Assembly: GCF_958979055.1 (NCBI RefSeq)
Contig: NC_084887.1
Span: 33,954,620-34,018,619 of the forward strand
Source: Alnus glutinosa
Lineage: Eukaryota; Streptophyta; Magnoliopsida; Fagales; Betulaceae
Direction of reading: 5' to 3'
Length of the DNA stretch: 64,000 bases
Shown here: positions 49,400-61,652 of the stretch, piece by piece
Layout: each line of letters opens with the position of its first letter
How positions within the stretch are numbered: position 1 is the stretch's first letter
Notes under the pieces: model-generated
Seen by the model: the letters and a program-made list of their open reading frames with translations, nothing else
Databases searched by the model: none
What the model was told of the DNA's origin: nothing
Program-made: the position numbers and the translations under genes

Positions 49400-50496
49400 G
49401 AAAGAAGGAGAAAGAAAGAAGGAAGAAGAAGATGTTTGCCGCACATTTTCATTTTCAAAGATAAAAAGTAATATAAATCTCAGTTGAAAAATTTGTATGT
49501 TATGATTGTGCTTTGAGAACATGCATGTTTAGCTGAGAATTTTGATGTTAGGACTGACCCATGTACCTCCTTTATGGCTTTATGTCTCCCTAAACAACAA
49601 CATTATGATGTGTTTGAACATTGAGCTATACTAGGATAGTAATCAATTATTTTTGAGCTTGACTAAAGGCAGGATCAATTTTAATATAATTTTGCGTAAC
49701 AATCAGTTACTAAGAAGAGTTGAGCATCTAATTAATTTATTATTTAATTTTGCCGTTTCCAAAATTCAGAATTTAATTTTTAAGAAGGCACCCATTTGGC
49801 TGCCAATTAAAAACGTAAATTTTTTCACATTTTTAAATCGTCATTCTTTGAAATGAATTTTTAAATAAGACGCTTTGTAATTTTATTTAAATCGTATGGA
49901 GCTCAAACGCAGCCTTATATATTTTCACCTTCAAAATATTTCTTCAGGTAAATATTTGATGATTGAAATATTAATACAAATAATATCTCTTCAATCATCA
50001 ATGAGTAATAGGAAAAATGAAATTGAGGTTGACTTTAATTGCTCTGGAGTGTGACATATTGACAATCGATCTGTTCACGTGGAAAAAGCACACTCAGACA
50101 CGTGGGGCGCACCCATATACCATTATCTACCGGAATTATTGCGTGAATGTACGGTTGGCATATATTATCACATAAGCTTTGCACGTGAAAGTCAATAAAA
50201 TATTATTAAATAATTAAATTCCGAGAGAAAAATAAATGTTAAAATATTAATTAAAATATTAAATTTATAATTTGATGTTTGGAAAATGCAAGGCAGCAGC
50301 ACTTATACATATATCCACGTGTGGGATATAAGCTTTTTAGTAGAGTGGAAATTAAACAAAAGTTCACTTTTTTTTTAGTGGCTACTAGGAAGCCAGCTTC
50401 ATGTTTCTTAATTAAAAAAAAAATAAAAAAAAAATCTTTGTATAGTACGAATGTTTTCTCAAATCAGCTCTTCCTATCAACCTAATTTTGGTGAAA
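48460..50496. other. AT-rich intergenic DNA with repeat fragments
   Basis: A (TAA)n tract lies near 48490-48520. TCTAATACCATGTTAAATAA near 48935 resembles a Copia primer site on the minus strand. A poly(A) of about 29 bases at 49350-49379 followed by (AAAAG)n may mark a retroposed 3' end. No gene recognised. Confidence 0.4.
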
Positions 50497-50990
50497 CCTT
50501 ATTTTTATTTATTTATTTTTTTTAACGAAAGATCTGAGTATTTCATTGATCAAAGATCACGGGTATAAAATTATTACATCACAGAGTATAAAACTCTACA
50601 AAATCATAGCCACATGCTATGAAGTTACATAGTCATTGTCTCATAGATACAAACAAAACTATTACAATAAAGTGCTATCTATGACTTTCGTCTTCCGCTA
50701 ACCTATATACAAAAATAGTTAAATAGTAGATCTGCTTCGAGCAGACTATATCTAAGACAATGGTAGCCAAATATTATAAAAAATTTTATTTAAACCGGTG
50801 GCGAGAGATAATCTCTCACACCGAATTATCCATACTGTGAAAGATAACCCCTCACGCATGATTAACTTTTATCTCATAGATCGCCCGTGATGGCAGAACT
50901 AAAGAAAATAAAACTCTTATTCAAAGCAAAAACACAACCAGCAGCAGTGGTTATAGAGGAAATAAACGGCACATCACAGAGGTAGATGGA
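50497..50990 (-). mobile_element. Probable LINE 3' end (minus strand)
   Basis: The segment begins with a T-rich run and then CTGAGTATTTCATTGATCAA, AAATTATTACATCACAG and CAAAACTATTACA. In plant genomes such T-rich, TTTCATT-containing starts are usual for the reversed 3' UTR of L1-type LINEs. No reverse-transcriptase frame is visible here, so this is a family-resemblance call. Confidence 0.4.
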
Positions 50991-52957
50991 CAGATGCATA
51001 GCGGATAGGCCAAACTTGTTGATCTAATCGGAGAACACATACAAACAAAATAAAAAACCAGAATGTGAGGGAGAAGGTAAAAGCGGGGAGTAGAAAGTGA
51101 AAGGGAGAAGAATAATGAGCATATCTGCTTCCTCCTTCTCTCAAATCTGTTTTACGAGGGGTGAAGTATGTCTTGTAATCAACTTCTTTAGTTGTTTCAC
51201 TTAACTTGAGATGTTTTATCCTTAAAACTTGAAAGAGACTCACAAATTGTTATCTTGACTCTTCTACATCTCATTATTATCCAAGATATGAGATTCACAT
51301 ATTTTATCTCGGATATTATTAATTTTATCCCAGCATCTTCTCTTTAGAGAAGTTAGGAAGGTCAACAAAAGTGTAAATTTTTGTGCTCACAATGGTCGCA
51401 GCCACATTCCCATATCCAAATTGTAAGTGGAAAATATCTCACCCTAGCTAAAATGGCTGCTTGTTACTGTTTCTGTTTTTAATTTACTTGCAAAAAAAAA
51501 TAAAAAAGTTGTTTTTTTCTTCTTTCCTTTTTCTAAGCAATACAAAAATCAAGGGAAGGGGCTACAAACAAGAGCTAAAGTAATGTCCACTTAATTGACG
51601 CCATAGCTTATAGGAAAATAATGCATCAAGCTAGTTCTACAAATTAGCCATCATACCTTCCACCAAATAAAGTGAAACCTCAACCAAACTTGATTGGATC
51701 ATTGTCACCCCAATCATTCCTTCATTATATTGGAAATAATCACTTATTTTAAAATCTTAAATTTATAAAAATTGTTGAATTTAATTAATTAATTAATATA
51801 TTAATATTCTTCCTTATGTGTGAGTTTAAATTTTTATTTAATGAATAAGACTTAACAAGCATGGAAAAAAATTTGAATTATTGAGACAAATTTGAATTGC
51901 TATACTACTTTATTAAATTATTATTTATTTTAAAAATTTAAGCACGTAAGAAATAGTAAATTTAATTATTTAATTAATTTTTTTTTACACAATTAAATTA
52001 CTTAACACCAAATTAAATCCTTTATGACTTCTGGCCATGTGTTACTCAATGGAATCAAAAGTTTATCGTGCGAACAAGGATCAGTTTGGACGGGAAGCTA
52101 ATGTGATGGAAAGTTGTCTTAAGACAGAAATTAAGGTCGTAACTTGTGGGAGAGGTAGCTTGTTAAAATTTAGGTTTTTTTTCAAAACAAAAAATTAAGC
52201 CGTAATTACTAGGAAATTGATGAGTAACGTCACGTCTAGGAGGATATCTGTCCTTAAATCCATTACAAGTGTTCTTGCACGTTCGTCAAGAAATCCACGA
52301 TTAATCAATCAATCAAACTTGTCTTTGCTTCGCTTTGAATTGAACAATAATGAATAAATCCCACGTTCAGTGTGTTTAGACGTAAAATATTTTATTTTTG
52401 GTGTTTGGTGTAATTGAAAATTATAGCCAATGTCAGTACAGTTTTCAGTATGATGATGAGTTGCACGTTCTTCAATGTTTTTCACGCTTCCTTCCGATAC
52501 CTAAATGAGCTTATAAGATAAAAGTATGCTAAATGCATAAAATAATAAATTTGTCGTTTATACATATGTATGAGCCTATTTATAAGTAAAGAAGTGAAGT
52601 TAAACATGAATTAAGATTCCTGTTCATACTTGATCTAGGAGTGCTTATCAGAGCCTGATTTGGTCTGTGAGTCATATCCTCATTTAACTGGGAGTTGGAC
52701 TATTGATCTGATTCTTCAAAGAGTCCTTATTGAACCTGAACTGAGATTATTACTCCAATTTGACTTGGAGTATGATTATCCCCAACAGTTAACATAAATG
52801 ATTTTCAGTTTGACCGTAAAATCTCTTTATTTTTTTAAAAAGATTTATTTTATGGATTTAAACTCTTAATTATTCCAGGCACATTTGTGGGAATCCACCA
52901 CTGTTGAATATTAGAGTTTATTGATAGCCCGAATTTATTGTCGAAGGTCCTCGAAGT
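50991..52957. other. Intergenic, no gene recognised
   Basis: AT-rich DNA with (TTAA)n near 51783 and A/T runs. No frame over 90 residues shows family features on either strand. Confidence 0.5.
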
Positions 52958-53440
52958 TTGGTATCTAATTGCCAGATTCCGGAGTCGGTGACCGCCATCG
53001 GATTCCGGCAAAATAGGTCGAAATTTGGCCGATGCCGGAATTTGGCACTGATTCGTTGGAATTCGATGATGTTCAGCATTGTCGTCGGATTCCGACGACC
53101 TTCGTTGAAATTTGGTTGTACTGTGCCAAATTCCTGCTACTTTGCCCGTAATGGAGGGTATTGGTATCCAATCGTCAGATTTCGGCGCCGGTGACCGCCA
53201 TCAGATTATGATAAAACAGGCAGGAATCTGGCACTGGTTCGTCGGAATCCGATGACGTCTAGCACTATCACCGGATTCCAACGACTTCCCCAGAATCTGG
53301 CCAAGACAATTTTCGGCGAAATTGGCCAGAATATGGCCAGCACGGTAGGAATTGGGCCAATTCGCTGGAATCTGGCTGTATTTGCCATATTCTGGCCAGT
53401 TTGGCCGGAATGGGGGGTTTGGTTATGTAAATAGTAGTTC
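52958..53440. repeat. Tandem repeat rich in TTTGGCC/GGAATTTGGC and CGG motifs
   Basis: A block starting TTGGTATCTAATTGCCAGAT near 52958 recurs about 203 bases on as TTGGTATCCAATCGTCAGAT. Both copies contain GGTGACCGCCATC, GGCACTG, TCGTCGGAAT or its variant, and CGGATTCC. A third partial unit with AATTGGCCAGAATATGGCC follows. CpG sites are frequent, many as CG/TG pairs typical of methylated repeats. Confidence 0.75.
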
Positions 53441-53614
53441 AATACTCTCTTTTGGTAAGAGTGTCAGTTTGTGGGGGCATATTGATAATGACTGATAATT
53501 CACGAGAGAAAAATGTAATTACCCCGACAAATTAAATTAATCATCCAAAGGCACTAATGGAAAACAAATCTCACGAATCTAATCCAATTGGTGAATTTCA
53601 ACATATTATCAAAA

Positions 53615-53799
53615 GAGTAATGCTATTTAATAGATTGTTATACGACTGTCATACAATTTGAGGATGTGATAGTGAAAATCATTTATTAAATCAGTACTTC
53701 TAAAAAAGAAAAATAAAATAAAATTAAGAACTTATTTTTCATTGTCATATTATCAAATTATTTGATAATTATACAACGGTCTATTAAATATGATAGCTC
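53615..53799. mobile_element. 185-bp MITE with 10-bp TSD
   Basis: The left end GAGTAATGCTATTTAATAGA faces the right end TCTATTAAATATGATAGCTC. ATTATCAAAA is duplicated exactly at 53605-53614 and 53800-53809. End sequence and duplication length tie it to the elements at 35705, 56572 and 63372. Confidence 0.85.
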
Positions 53800-53809
53800 A
53801 TTATCAAAA

Positions 53810-54876
53810 TTCAAAAGCCAAGAGCCATAAAAGGGGCCTAGGCTGCCTAGCCTTTGACTCGGGCTTGGTGGAGTCAGCCATTTCTCAAGCCCATAACTAG
53901 GGTTTTTCGATCAGCTCACAACCTGAGCCATTATTTCTTAGTTGAGCAAATTGTTAGTCTCCAAATCCGCTATAATCAGCTCATTCTCCACAATGGATTA
54001 AAATGTGAGTGGTTGTAGTGTGTGATCTGATCTGCACTAAACCTGTCCCATAGTCAGCTCAATTTCTTGTTGATTTGGACTCTCATTCCCATGACACACT
54101 GGTGGGGGCTGCTGAATTGACCCATTTTACATCGTCTACTAACAAAGTTAACAATGACAACAAGCAAAAGAACAAAAAAAAATAAAAAATACATTGCTTG
54201 AGAGGTGAGAGTATCATACACAAAAATGACAAAATAGACTCTAGAATTTTCAGCTCGAATTTTAGGGAATATTGGCCGGGAATGAGAGAAGAGACTTCGG
54301 GTCTTGAGGTGTCCGCTGTCCGGATAGGCCTCCAGGCAGCTTGGGGTATAGGGCTCATTTGCCTGGACTCCTCAGAACTCGGAGTCTCCCCCTCCTTTGT
54401 CCAAATTTCTGGAAATTCGAACAAATTTTTTTAGCAAATGTCAATCCACATACATAACAGAGAAAAGCAAAAGAAGAAGAAGAAAAATCAGTTACTGCAT
54501 ACAAACTAATCCTTTATTTTCCCAAAGAAAAAGAAAAACGTATCCCTTTGTATTTCATTCATTATATGTTCATCTTACATGGATTCCCATTTTAATTTGC
54601 CCCTGCAATTGCTTTTACACCATTGAAAAAGCAAACATCTTTTGGAGTCCACTAAGAGCTGCCTCTACAATAAAAAAGAAAACCAAATGAAGATGGAAAT
54701 AGTGGCATACTTGTTCACTATCTCTAGTACCAGTTGAACTAATTGATTTGTGTTCTTTCAGTAATTCTTGAAGTTTCCCATGTTCAAGCAAATCTGTTTA
54801 ATTCACAGAACTCGTATTTCATTTGTAATTACACGTTTAGGCTGGTCTAGTTGGTATTGCAACAGCCAACAGCAAT
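53810..54876. other. Intergenic and probable 3' flank of membrane-protein gene
   Basis: A moderate-GC patch at 53820-54110 with GGGGCCTAGGCTGCCTAGCC and further GC-balanced DNA at 54240-54410 look repeat-like. No coding family recognised. Confidence 0.4.
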
Positions 54877-55830
54877 TCATGGAAGATCATCTTCTAAAGT
54901 TCTCAACCTTGGAGGGTAGTGCCTGTCTTGATCTTCTTCATCAATCCAAAAATTTGATCTACAGCTCTTGAAGAACAAGCAACAAGCAATTGTATCAAGA
55001 ACAACAAGGAGTGAATACAAGTAACCAACGAGCAGCCCCTCCAAGGCCATAAACGCAGCAGGCCTTCCATGGGGGTGATGATAAGCTCTTACAACCCGGT
55101 ACCGGAACAGGGCCTCAATAGCAGCAAGACCACAACTGAGAGGGAGAGACAACAACAGAGCCGTTGAATTTGTACCCCTTCTAAGCAAAAGAGCCTTGTG
55201 AATGGCCAAATAGCCGTTGCAGCTCCCCATCCCAGCCACAACTAAAGCTAAGTTGCATACAACCACCATGTTGGCAAGTATGGAGTAGAGAACAGTTGAG
55301 ATTACAAGCAAAAAAATGGGATTGTTGGAAAAGAACACAGAAGCTCTAATGGTATTAAAGGCAGCCATGTTGATAGTCATGTTGAGGATCAAATTGCAGA
55401 GGTGGGTTATCAGGAGAGGCTTGTAAAGCGACATAAAAGAGATAAAAGGAGGTTTGTGGTTGTGGTTGTGGTCACTTAGAGCTTGAATTATAGACGCTTT
55501 AGCGATGATAAGGGAGGAGAGTATAAAAGGGAGACTCAGGAAATAGCCAAAAATGGTTTGAGAAAGATTCATATTGAGAAGAGAAACAAATAGCCAAGAG
55601 GAAGGAAATCCTGCAGCATGGAAAAGGGATTTGAAGTGAGCATGAATGATGGAGGAAGGTGGTGAAAAAGAAGGGAAAAGGGCTTGTGATAGGAGGACTG
55701 AGGCAGAGAAAGGTAGCATAAGAAGAACTGCGGTGGTGGTGAAGTAGTGAAAGTTTTTCAGAAAGGTGTAGATTGATAACCTGATGATTTTTCCTGCTCT
55801 CTCCATCACAACAGATGGGGCTTCTTCCAT
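54877..55830 (-). CDS. Plant-specific multi-pass membrane protein, unknown function
   Basis: A single exon encodes 317 residues from Met at 55830 (MEEAPSVVMERAG); an in-frame Met at 55872 would add 14 residues. At least six hydrophobic segments are visible, for example FTTTAVLLMLPFSASVLL, GYFLSLPFILSSLIIAKASI, FLLVISTVLYSILANMVVV, LALVVAGMG and LVGYLYSLLVVLDTIACCLF. The protein ends with an acidic tail, IDEEDQDRHYPP. It resembles a group of uncharacterised, often intronless plant membrane proteins; no motif suggests an enzyme. A CACAG acceptor just upstream (about 55870) hints at a leader intron. Topology and location are inferred from hydrophobicity only. Confidence 0.8.
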   Translation of the reverse strand: MEEAPSVVMERAGKIIRLSIYTFLKNFHYFTTTAVLLMLPFSASVLLSQALFPSFSPPSSIIHAHFKSLFHAAGFPSSWLFVSLLNMNLSQTIFGYFLSLPFILSSLIIAKASIIQALSDHNHNHKPPFISFMSLYKPLLITHLCNLILNMTINMAAFNTIRASVFFSNNPIFLLVISTVLYSILANMVVVCNLALVVAGMGSCNGYLAIHKALLLRRGTNSTALLLSLPLSCGLAAIEALFRYRVVRAYHHPHGRPAAFMALEGLLVGYLYSLLVVLDTIACCLFFKSCRSNFWIDEEDQDRHYPPRLRTLEDDLP

Positions 55831-55872
55831 TCTAGTGGGCATGTGAAGGGATTTGTACCACAACCAGTGCAC

Positions 55873-56571
55873 TGTGATATAACAGAGACAAATGGATATT
55901 TCTCACCTTATTTTCAACAAATACTATAATGTTTAGCTTCTTATTTTCCTCGAGCATTCCAACTAACACAACTGCTAAGGGTGAGATATTTTCTTTGGGT
56001 TCATTATGGCCTAGTATTTGCCTAAACCTTTTAGTTTCTAAACAAGGCACCGATGCTTTAATAAATCACATGCGGATCGGATTTAGGTGAGATTAGGGCC
56101 TCAGAGCACAACTGGTGCTGAGTGCTGAGTGCTGAGTGCTGATGCAAAGAGAGAGACATGGACGTGCCTCATTAATTACTTGTCTTATCCTTCCATTTTG
56201 TTCGGTCATTAGTGGGTGTTTTGGGATTAACCCCCATAAACTTATGCTGCTCGATCTTATCATATTGCCGTTGAAGGACATTCATTCATTCCAAAATATT
56301 GTCTCCATCGAAGAAAGCACAATGGTTCTAAGAAGACTTGCCAATACAAACGAAGAAGAATTATTATTATTATTATTATTATTTTTAAGGCAATAAAGAT
56401 GAATTTCTTCCGGCCTAGTTTTTTCTTTTTCTTTACTTTATTTTTATTTTTATTTTTTTTTAAAAAACAAAATTATCCTACATTATTTTAACAAATGAAG
56501 ATAAAAATTAGTCTTATACACAAAATTTACACATGACATCAATATCATTCTTACCGTTATAAATTCTATTA
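55873..56571. other. 5' flank of membrane-protein gene
   Basis: Contains four tandem copies of GTGCTGA near 56114-56142 and (ATT)n near 56360. No second gene is visible. Confidence 0.45.
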
Positions 56572-56769
56572 GAGTAATGTTATGTATTACATCTTTATTT
56601 TATTTTCAAGATGTAACAGTGCCTATCAACTCTTAGATCAATGCCACATCAACCCTTTAAACCGTCATTGTTAGAAAAGAAATATTAAAAAACGGATAGA
56701 CACTGCCGCATGGCCCACATTAGTCTAGTAAAATAAGGATGAAATAGAGTTTAATATTTGGCATTTCTC
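56572..56769. mobile_element. 198-bp MITE with 9-bp TSD
   Basis: Ends GAGTAATGTTATG and GGCATTTCTC are inverted with mismatches. ATTCTATTA (56563-56571) and ATTCCATTA (56770-56778) flank it, 8 of 9 bases identical. The centre pairs ATCAACCC/GTCATTGTTAG-type sequence as in the element near 38634. Confidence 0.72.
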
Positions 56770-57011
56770 ATTCCATTAACATCCATCGGATTTCGAATAT
56801 TTATGATCACATCTTTTATAATATATAGTTATTTTAATTACTTATTTTTATTTACCGCTATATTTTTGCTGAAATATTAGCACCCTAGAATTAACGGGGA
56901 AAAAAAATAAATAAATAAAGGAGTTGAAGTCCTTGCGTTATACATATACGTTCTCCTACAGTGAGAGAATATCGTTGGAAGAAATTAGAGTCAGTATGAC
57001 CATATAATTGA

Positions 57012-57250
57012 GGATACTAGAAACGTACTATATTGTTTGCACAAATGGAATGTCAACCATGTCAAATAACAACTGAATGGAGCGGTCCATCGTCTTGCAA
57101 ATGAAGTTTTATCTATGCTGGGAGAACATGTTCTTATCGAAGATGTTCCTTATTGTATTTATGATATTATTTTTTTTGAGCGTTGTGCTTAATATGTTTT
57201 TATAAAAAGTTCGCTTAATTCCCTTAAAAAAAAAAAAAAAAAAAAAAAAA
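57012..57250 (+). mobile_element. LINE 3' end: RNase H C-terminus plus poly(A)
   Basis: The frame NVLYCLHKWNVNHVK, then after a one-base shift QLNGAVHRLANEVLSMLGEH and DVPYCIYDIIFFERCA, ends at a stop at 57190-57192. This matches the end of the RNase H-like domain of plant L1-type LINE polyproteins (the VNHVKR-x-NxxAHRLA pattern). A 3' UTR of about 35 bases and a 24-A tail (57227-57250) follow. It is a 5'-truncated, inactive copy. Confidence 0.75.
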
Positions 57251-57389
57251 TTGTTCCACAAGTTGTCATATTGGACCAAATCCGTTATGACGACACGTGC
57301 CCTTCAGGTGGACGGTGCTCAAACATCCAAATGAACGGCTGGGATTAGCGCTGTGACCACCAAAAAGTCACAGACGACTTCCCTATCGA

Positions 57390-57488
57390 CTTTGTTCCAT
57401 CCCTGTGCACCGGGCAAGCTTTGCGGTTCCGAACTCTGATCCCCCTCTCCCACCCGTAAAGCTCATCCCCTGCGGCCTACTCTTCACG
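57390..57488 (+). other. Probable non-coding first exon of the TMEM230-like gene
   Basis: A C-rich leader-like stretch ends at CTTCACG followed by GTGAGT, a strong donor. The acceptor would be TGATTCAG at 59092, leaving about 50 bases of leader before the ATG at 59143. The exon start is not visible. A short open frame here is probably not translated as protein. Confidence 0.5.
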
Positions 57489-59092
57489 GTGAGTCTTCCT
57501 GTACCCAATCACTCCCTTGAGTCTCTCATCTCTAAGGGTCTTTACCATTGTCCCTCTCCAAATCTTTTTCCATATATACATACATAGACACACGCATATA
57601 TAGGATTTTTGTGTTTTCGATGATTTTGGTTAAGGGGTTTTGATTAATTTTCATTAGCTATTATGTAGCTGTGTTTTCGCAGCTCATCAGGCCTTGGAAA
57701 TCTGTTAAAGTTCTGTTTTCTGAATGAATACATGCATATCTGTGTATGTATGGACGAAAATGTTGTTTAGGTCCTTTAGCATGACATGTTTGACGATCTG
57801 TGTAGTTGGTTTGCCTACGTTATTTGCATGATTGTGATTTAAGTTTTGGTCCCCGAGTTTGGTAAGTTCAAAGCTTTAATGAAAAGATATAGCTGAATGG
57901 GTAAAACCATGTTGGATGCTGGTAGGATTGTACAGTATAATTTTTTGGGTATGTGAATTGGAGAGGTAGTTCCCAATTGACCAATTTGAGGACTGAGAGC
58001 AGGGTGGTGGCAGTGTGTGTGATATCATTGAGTTGAACAGGCTTTGATATATGCTAATCATTTCATGGGTGGTTTTTTTAAGGTGAAACACAGGTTTATT
58101 CATCTCACTTAATCAACTTCTTAGAAGGGTCGCAGAATTTCAAGCATTTAAATTTTGACCCTTAGTTTGAACTTGTGTAGTTCTTAAACCTAGCTCTTTA
58201 ATTCAAATCGGGAAAATATGATTGAAGGTCTAAACTGAGAACTTGGAATCTTTGTTCTCTGGATTATGAGGGTTGGCTCAATACATGTTGTTTATTTGGA
58301 GTACTTGACAAGAACATGTTGATGCCTATGAGTAATGCCAGAATAGTCTCATGAAGGTTTTTATATATTCTCCTTGCATGAGAATTGTTTTATGCAATTT
58401 CTTTGCCACATCTGGATATTCTTCCTAGATAATTATCATTTCTCCTCGTATGTAAGAAACCAAGCACAGTTGTTTATATAAAACTTTGAAATCTATTGTA
58501 TACAGTCTAGGAAGTTATCGTACCAGTTCTTCTGAATATATTAGAGCGAGCATTTGTACTCCACTGACATGAAGCCAAAATTCCCTTTATTATACGCGGA
58601 ATGAAGGAGATGAATATAGTTTGGGACTCGGAAAAATGTCAAGGGTGGAATTTTTATTTTTATTTTTTTTAATTTTTTAAATCTTTTCTCTGAACTGGTG
58701 CAATGCACAAAAGTTTTTTGGACAGTGACAAGGAATTCACCTATCTAGAGTCTGATTTTGATTCATTTTGCGAAAGAACACTAGTTTAAGGTATTAATTC
58801 TCTTATTTAGCCAACCAGTTGCAGAATACATCTACTAGGGAAGATTTTTATTGAATTTGAAAGATGAATATTTGAAACTTTTTTCTAGGGTTATTTTGCT
58901 TTCTGATGTCAATGGTTGGGTGACTGATTTTGACTTTTATGCAGCTGTGAGAGGAAGAAAGTGTTAGTTGTGCTAACCTTTTTTACTGATTTTATGCCGT
59001 CACTATTTTCATTTTTCATATGTTGATTATGCCATTCTATTACTTCATTTTGTGTATAATATTAAATTGATTCTTGAGCTTGAATGATTCAG
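57489..59092 (+). other. Probable leader intron of the TMEM230-like gene
   Basis: T-rich DNA without coding features, bounded by GTGAGT and TTCAG. Its base make-up is that of a plant intron. Nothing else is recognised inside. Confidence 0.45.
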
Positions 59093-59142
59093 GTGTTTGT
59101 TTACGCATCCCTAGGATTGATTAAGAGTTGATTTTGATTGAT

Positions 59143-59549
59143 ATGGCATCTAGACGCAATGTTCATTACAGCCCTCTTCCTGCTGATGAAGATGATTATG
59201 ATGGTATTGCAAGAAGACAATATGACCCTCGGTTTGACTATACACCCAAATCCTTTGACAAAATCCCATGGAAGTCCATTACCCTTGCACTTTTCCTCCT
59301 ATTTTTTGGATCATTGCTTCTTTTTCTTTCGTATTTCATCTTCACTGGTCACATGGGAGGAGACCGATCCCAAGCGTATGGCCTTTTGGCACTAGGAGTT
59401 CTCTCCTTCCTCCCAGGTATGTCAAAACAGTTTTCATTTTACTTTGTATTTTGTGACAACAAAATGGCTAATGGGAAGCTCTATGCAGATCTTGGAGCAT
59501 GACTATAATACAAAATTAAAATTAAACAAATTAGAGATAATAGCACCCC

Positions 59550-59580
<31 letters not shown>

Positions 59581-61357
59581 AAAAAAAAAAAAAAAAGAGT
59601 TGCTTGAAAGATTTAAAAATAAGAATCTAGAGAGGAAAAAAAAAGGGTGGATCACAAGTGAGCCCAATATCTGTTAGATTCTGACCTTTTTGTACTACTC
59701 TTGTTTAAACAAAATTTTAAGGCAGAGAGATTATCCTGTAGTGCTATAACTCAAGATGCCCGTTTTAATATAGAGTACATATTTTAAGTTTAAAGAATAA
59801 TAATATGAGCTAAGAGTGGTTTCTGTGACAAATTACCATATATGTCAGAAAACATGGATGTCCATATTATCATGCAAAATCCTTTGACAAAGATAAGTTG
59901 ATATATACGGACTTTGAATTTCCAATCTCATTACAAAACATTAAGCCAACACTGCTGAAAACAGTAGTTGCCTTGATATTTTTCCAATAGAGTGTTGTTT
60001 TGAGTATCAGTAGCGGCAGATAAAGATTTCATAGAAGCATGAAAAAACATAATGAAAGAAGATAAATTTTGTGAATTAACGATTAGATATTCTTGAGGTA
60101 TTGTTAAACTGTATCCAATGAATGGCTTATGATTTGACTACTTTTAATATCAGAAATAGCAAACGACATGCATATGTATGAGCTGTAAAATTCTTTATTC
60201 CAATTTAGATTTCCTTTTTGGTGTAATTCACACAAGCATAGAAGAAAAAATAGCCTTGCACAAAATTGTGATGAGCTTGCCTAATACCTATTCAATGCAT
60301 TATTTTCTTTATCAGATAAGGTCTATATTTGGGGAGTGGAGGGAACTTGAGAATACTTTGTGGTTTTGGTTTACACCATTGGTGTAGAATGCTAATTATT
60401 GCATCTTTTTAAACACTTATTCTCATGTTTTGCATCAAAATGCGAATTTCTTTCCACAATTATGCGACGCATTTTAAGATAAGAAAGTGAAGTCCGTTGC
60501 AATTGTGTAGACTGCAGCTTGTGAGGAAATTGCAACTCTTGGTGATTTTGTAGGAAGCAGTATTGTGTAGTAGTCCTTAACTTATTCTACCTTGCTATGA
60601 ATTTCTATTGAGTGATGTAAAGGAGCCTATCCCCCTCATGGCATGAGATATTGTCAGTGGTTACTTGTCAAAAAAAAAAAGAAAAAAAAAAAAGAGATTG
60701 TCAGTGGTCTGTTTGTATGCTTGCCCCATTTGCATGTATGGCATGATTGTGTTTCAAGTAATACTTGATTAAGTAGCTGTCAGTTCTATGGCTGGGGGTG
60801 GGGGTGGGGGTCGTAATCCCTTCAATTACTTTGACACTTCATTCGAAGCGTTTTCAAGCCAAGTTGGGTGACTGCCTTTTATATGTATTTGTAGACTCTG
60901 AATCTGTGACATACTGAAGCAATGTTCTTTTCAAGAGCATGTTACCTAGCCATTAATGCCTCATAGAAGTGGAATATTTGTATCATAGTTTTGAGAATCT
61001 GGAGCTTTTATTTGTTCGGTAAATACCGTAAATTATATTGAAATATATGGCATCTTTTTTATGCACAATTTGGTTTGCATCCTGCGACAGAGAAGGGTAT
61101 GGTACAACTGAGTTGTGTTTTGATCATTCCGCATGTCTTCCTTTACAAAAATTATCTTAAATGAAGCATGAACAACGTTTCTGATTCTTCCGAGTTACTT
61201 TCGTAAAGTCTCCATTACATTTCTTAGTAGCTTAATCAATTGATCATCTTTATATTGATCTTGATTTGTTGCTGCAGGCTTTTACGAGACTCGAGTCGCA
61301 TATTACGCATGGAGGGGTGCCAATGGATATCGTTTCGCTTCCATTCCTGATTATTAG
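59143..61357 (+). CDS. TMEM230-like membrane protein
   Basis: Exons 59143-59416 and 61278-61357 join in frame to 117 residues, the usual length of the TMEM230 (DUF872) family. The protein starts MASRRNVHYSPLPADEDDYD, has a soluble N-terminus with DYTPKSFDKIPWKS, and two membrane segments: ITLALFLLFFGSLLLFLSYF (about 45-65) and AYGLLALGVLSFLPGF (about 78-93). It ends YETRVAYYAWRGANGYRF then ASIPDY, which is strongly conserved from plants to animals. In animals the protein sits on secretory and endocytic vesicles; its role in plants is not settled. The start at 59143 is preferred over an in-frame ATG at 59128 because family proteins begin at MASRR-like sequence. The 1.86-kb intron holds a poly(C)-poly(A) tract. 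Confidence 0.92.
59546..59596. repeat. Poly(C)25-poly(A)26 tract
   Basis: Twenty-five C are followed directly by twenty-six A inside the TMEM230-like intron. Such a junction may be a real repeat or a sequencing/assembly artefact. Confidence 0.9.
60794..60810 (+). repeat. G-rich tract (GGGGGT)3-like
   Basis: Three runs of five G separated by single T lie in the TMEM230-like intron. They could form a G-quadruplex using split runs. Confidence 0.8.
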
Positions 61358-61652
61358 TGCATGTGTCTTTGTAATAATGTTCCTTATGTAGGTGTATGAA
61401 TGCCATTTTGAGTCCAAGGGTGTTGTTTGACACACTGACAAAAACCTGTTGTATAGAACGACGTGCATTATGTAATCTGGTTTTTATTTCGACATGCTTA
61501 TTCTTCAAATTCCCTCTCTATAAGGTCGTTTTGGTTTCATTCTGTAAGTATAAATCTTGCATCTTGGAGACAACATAAGGAGTGTTGTGATAAGTAAAAA
61601 TTTGGTCGCAGCCTTTAGTTTTAGTGTCAGAAGCACTCGGCCTCTACTTTTA

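Noticed and set aside
54877..54971. Plus-strand 67-residue frame (54768-54971) overlapping the membrane-protein gene
   Set aside because: It is antisense to the 3' end of a convincing 317-residue gene.
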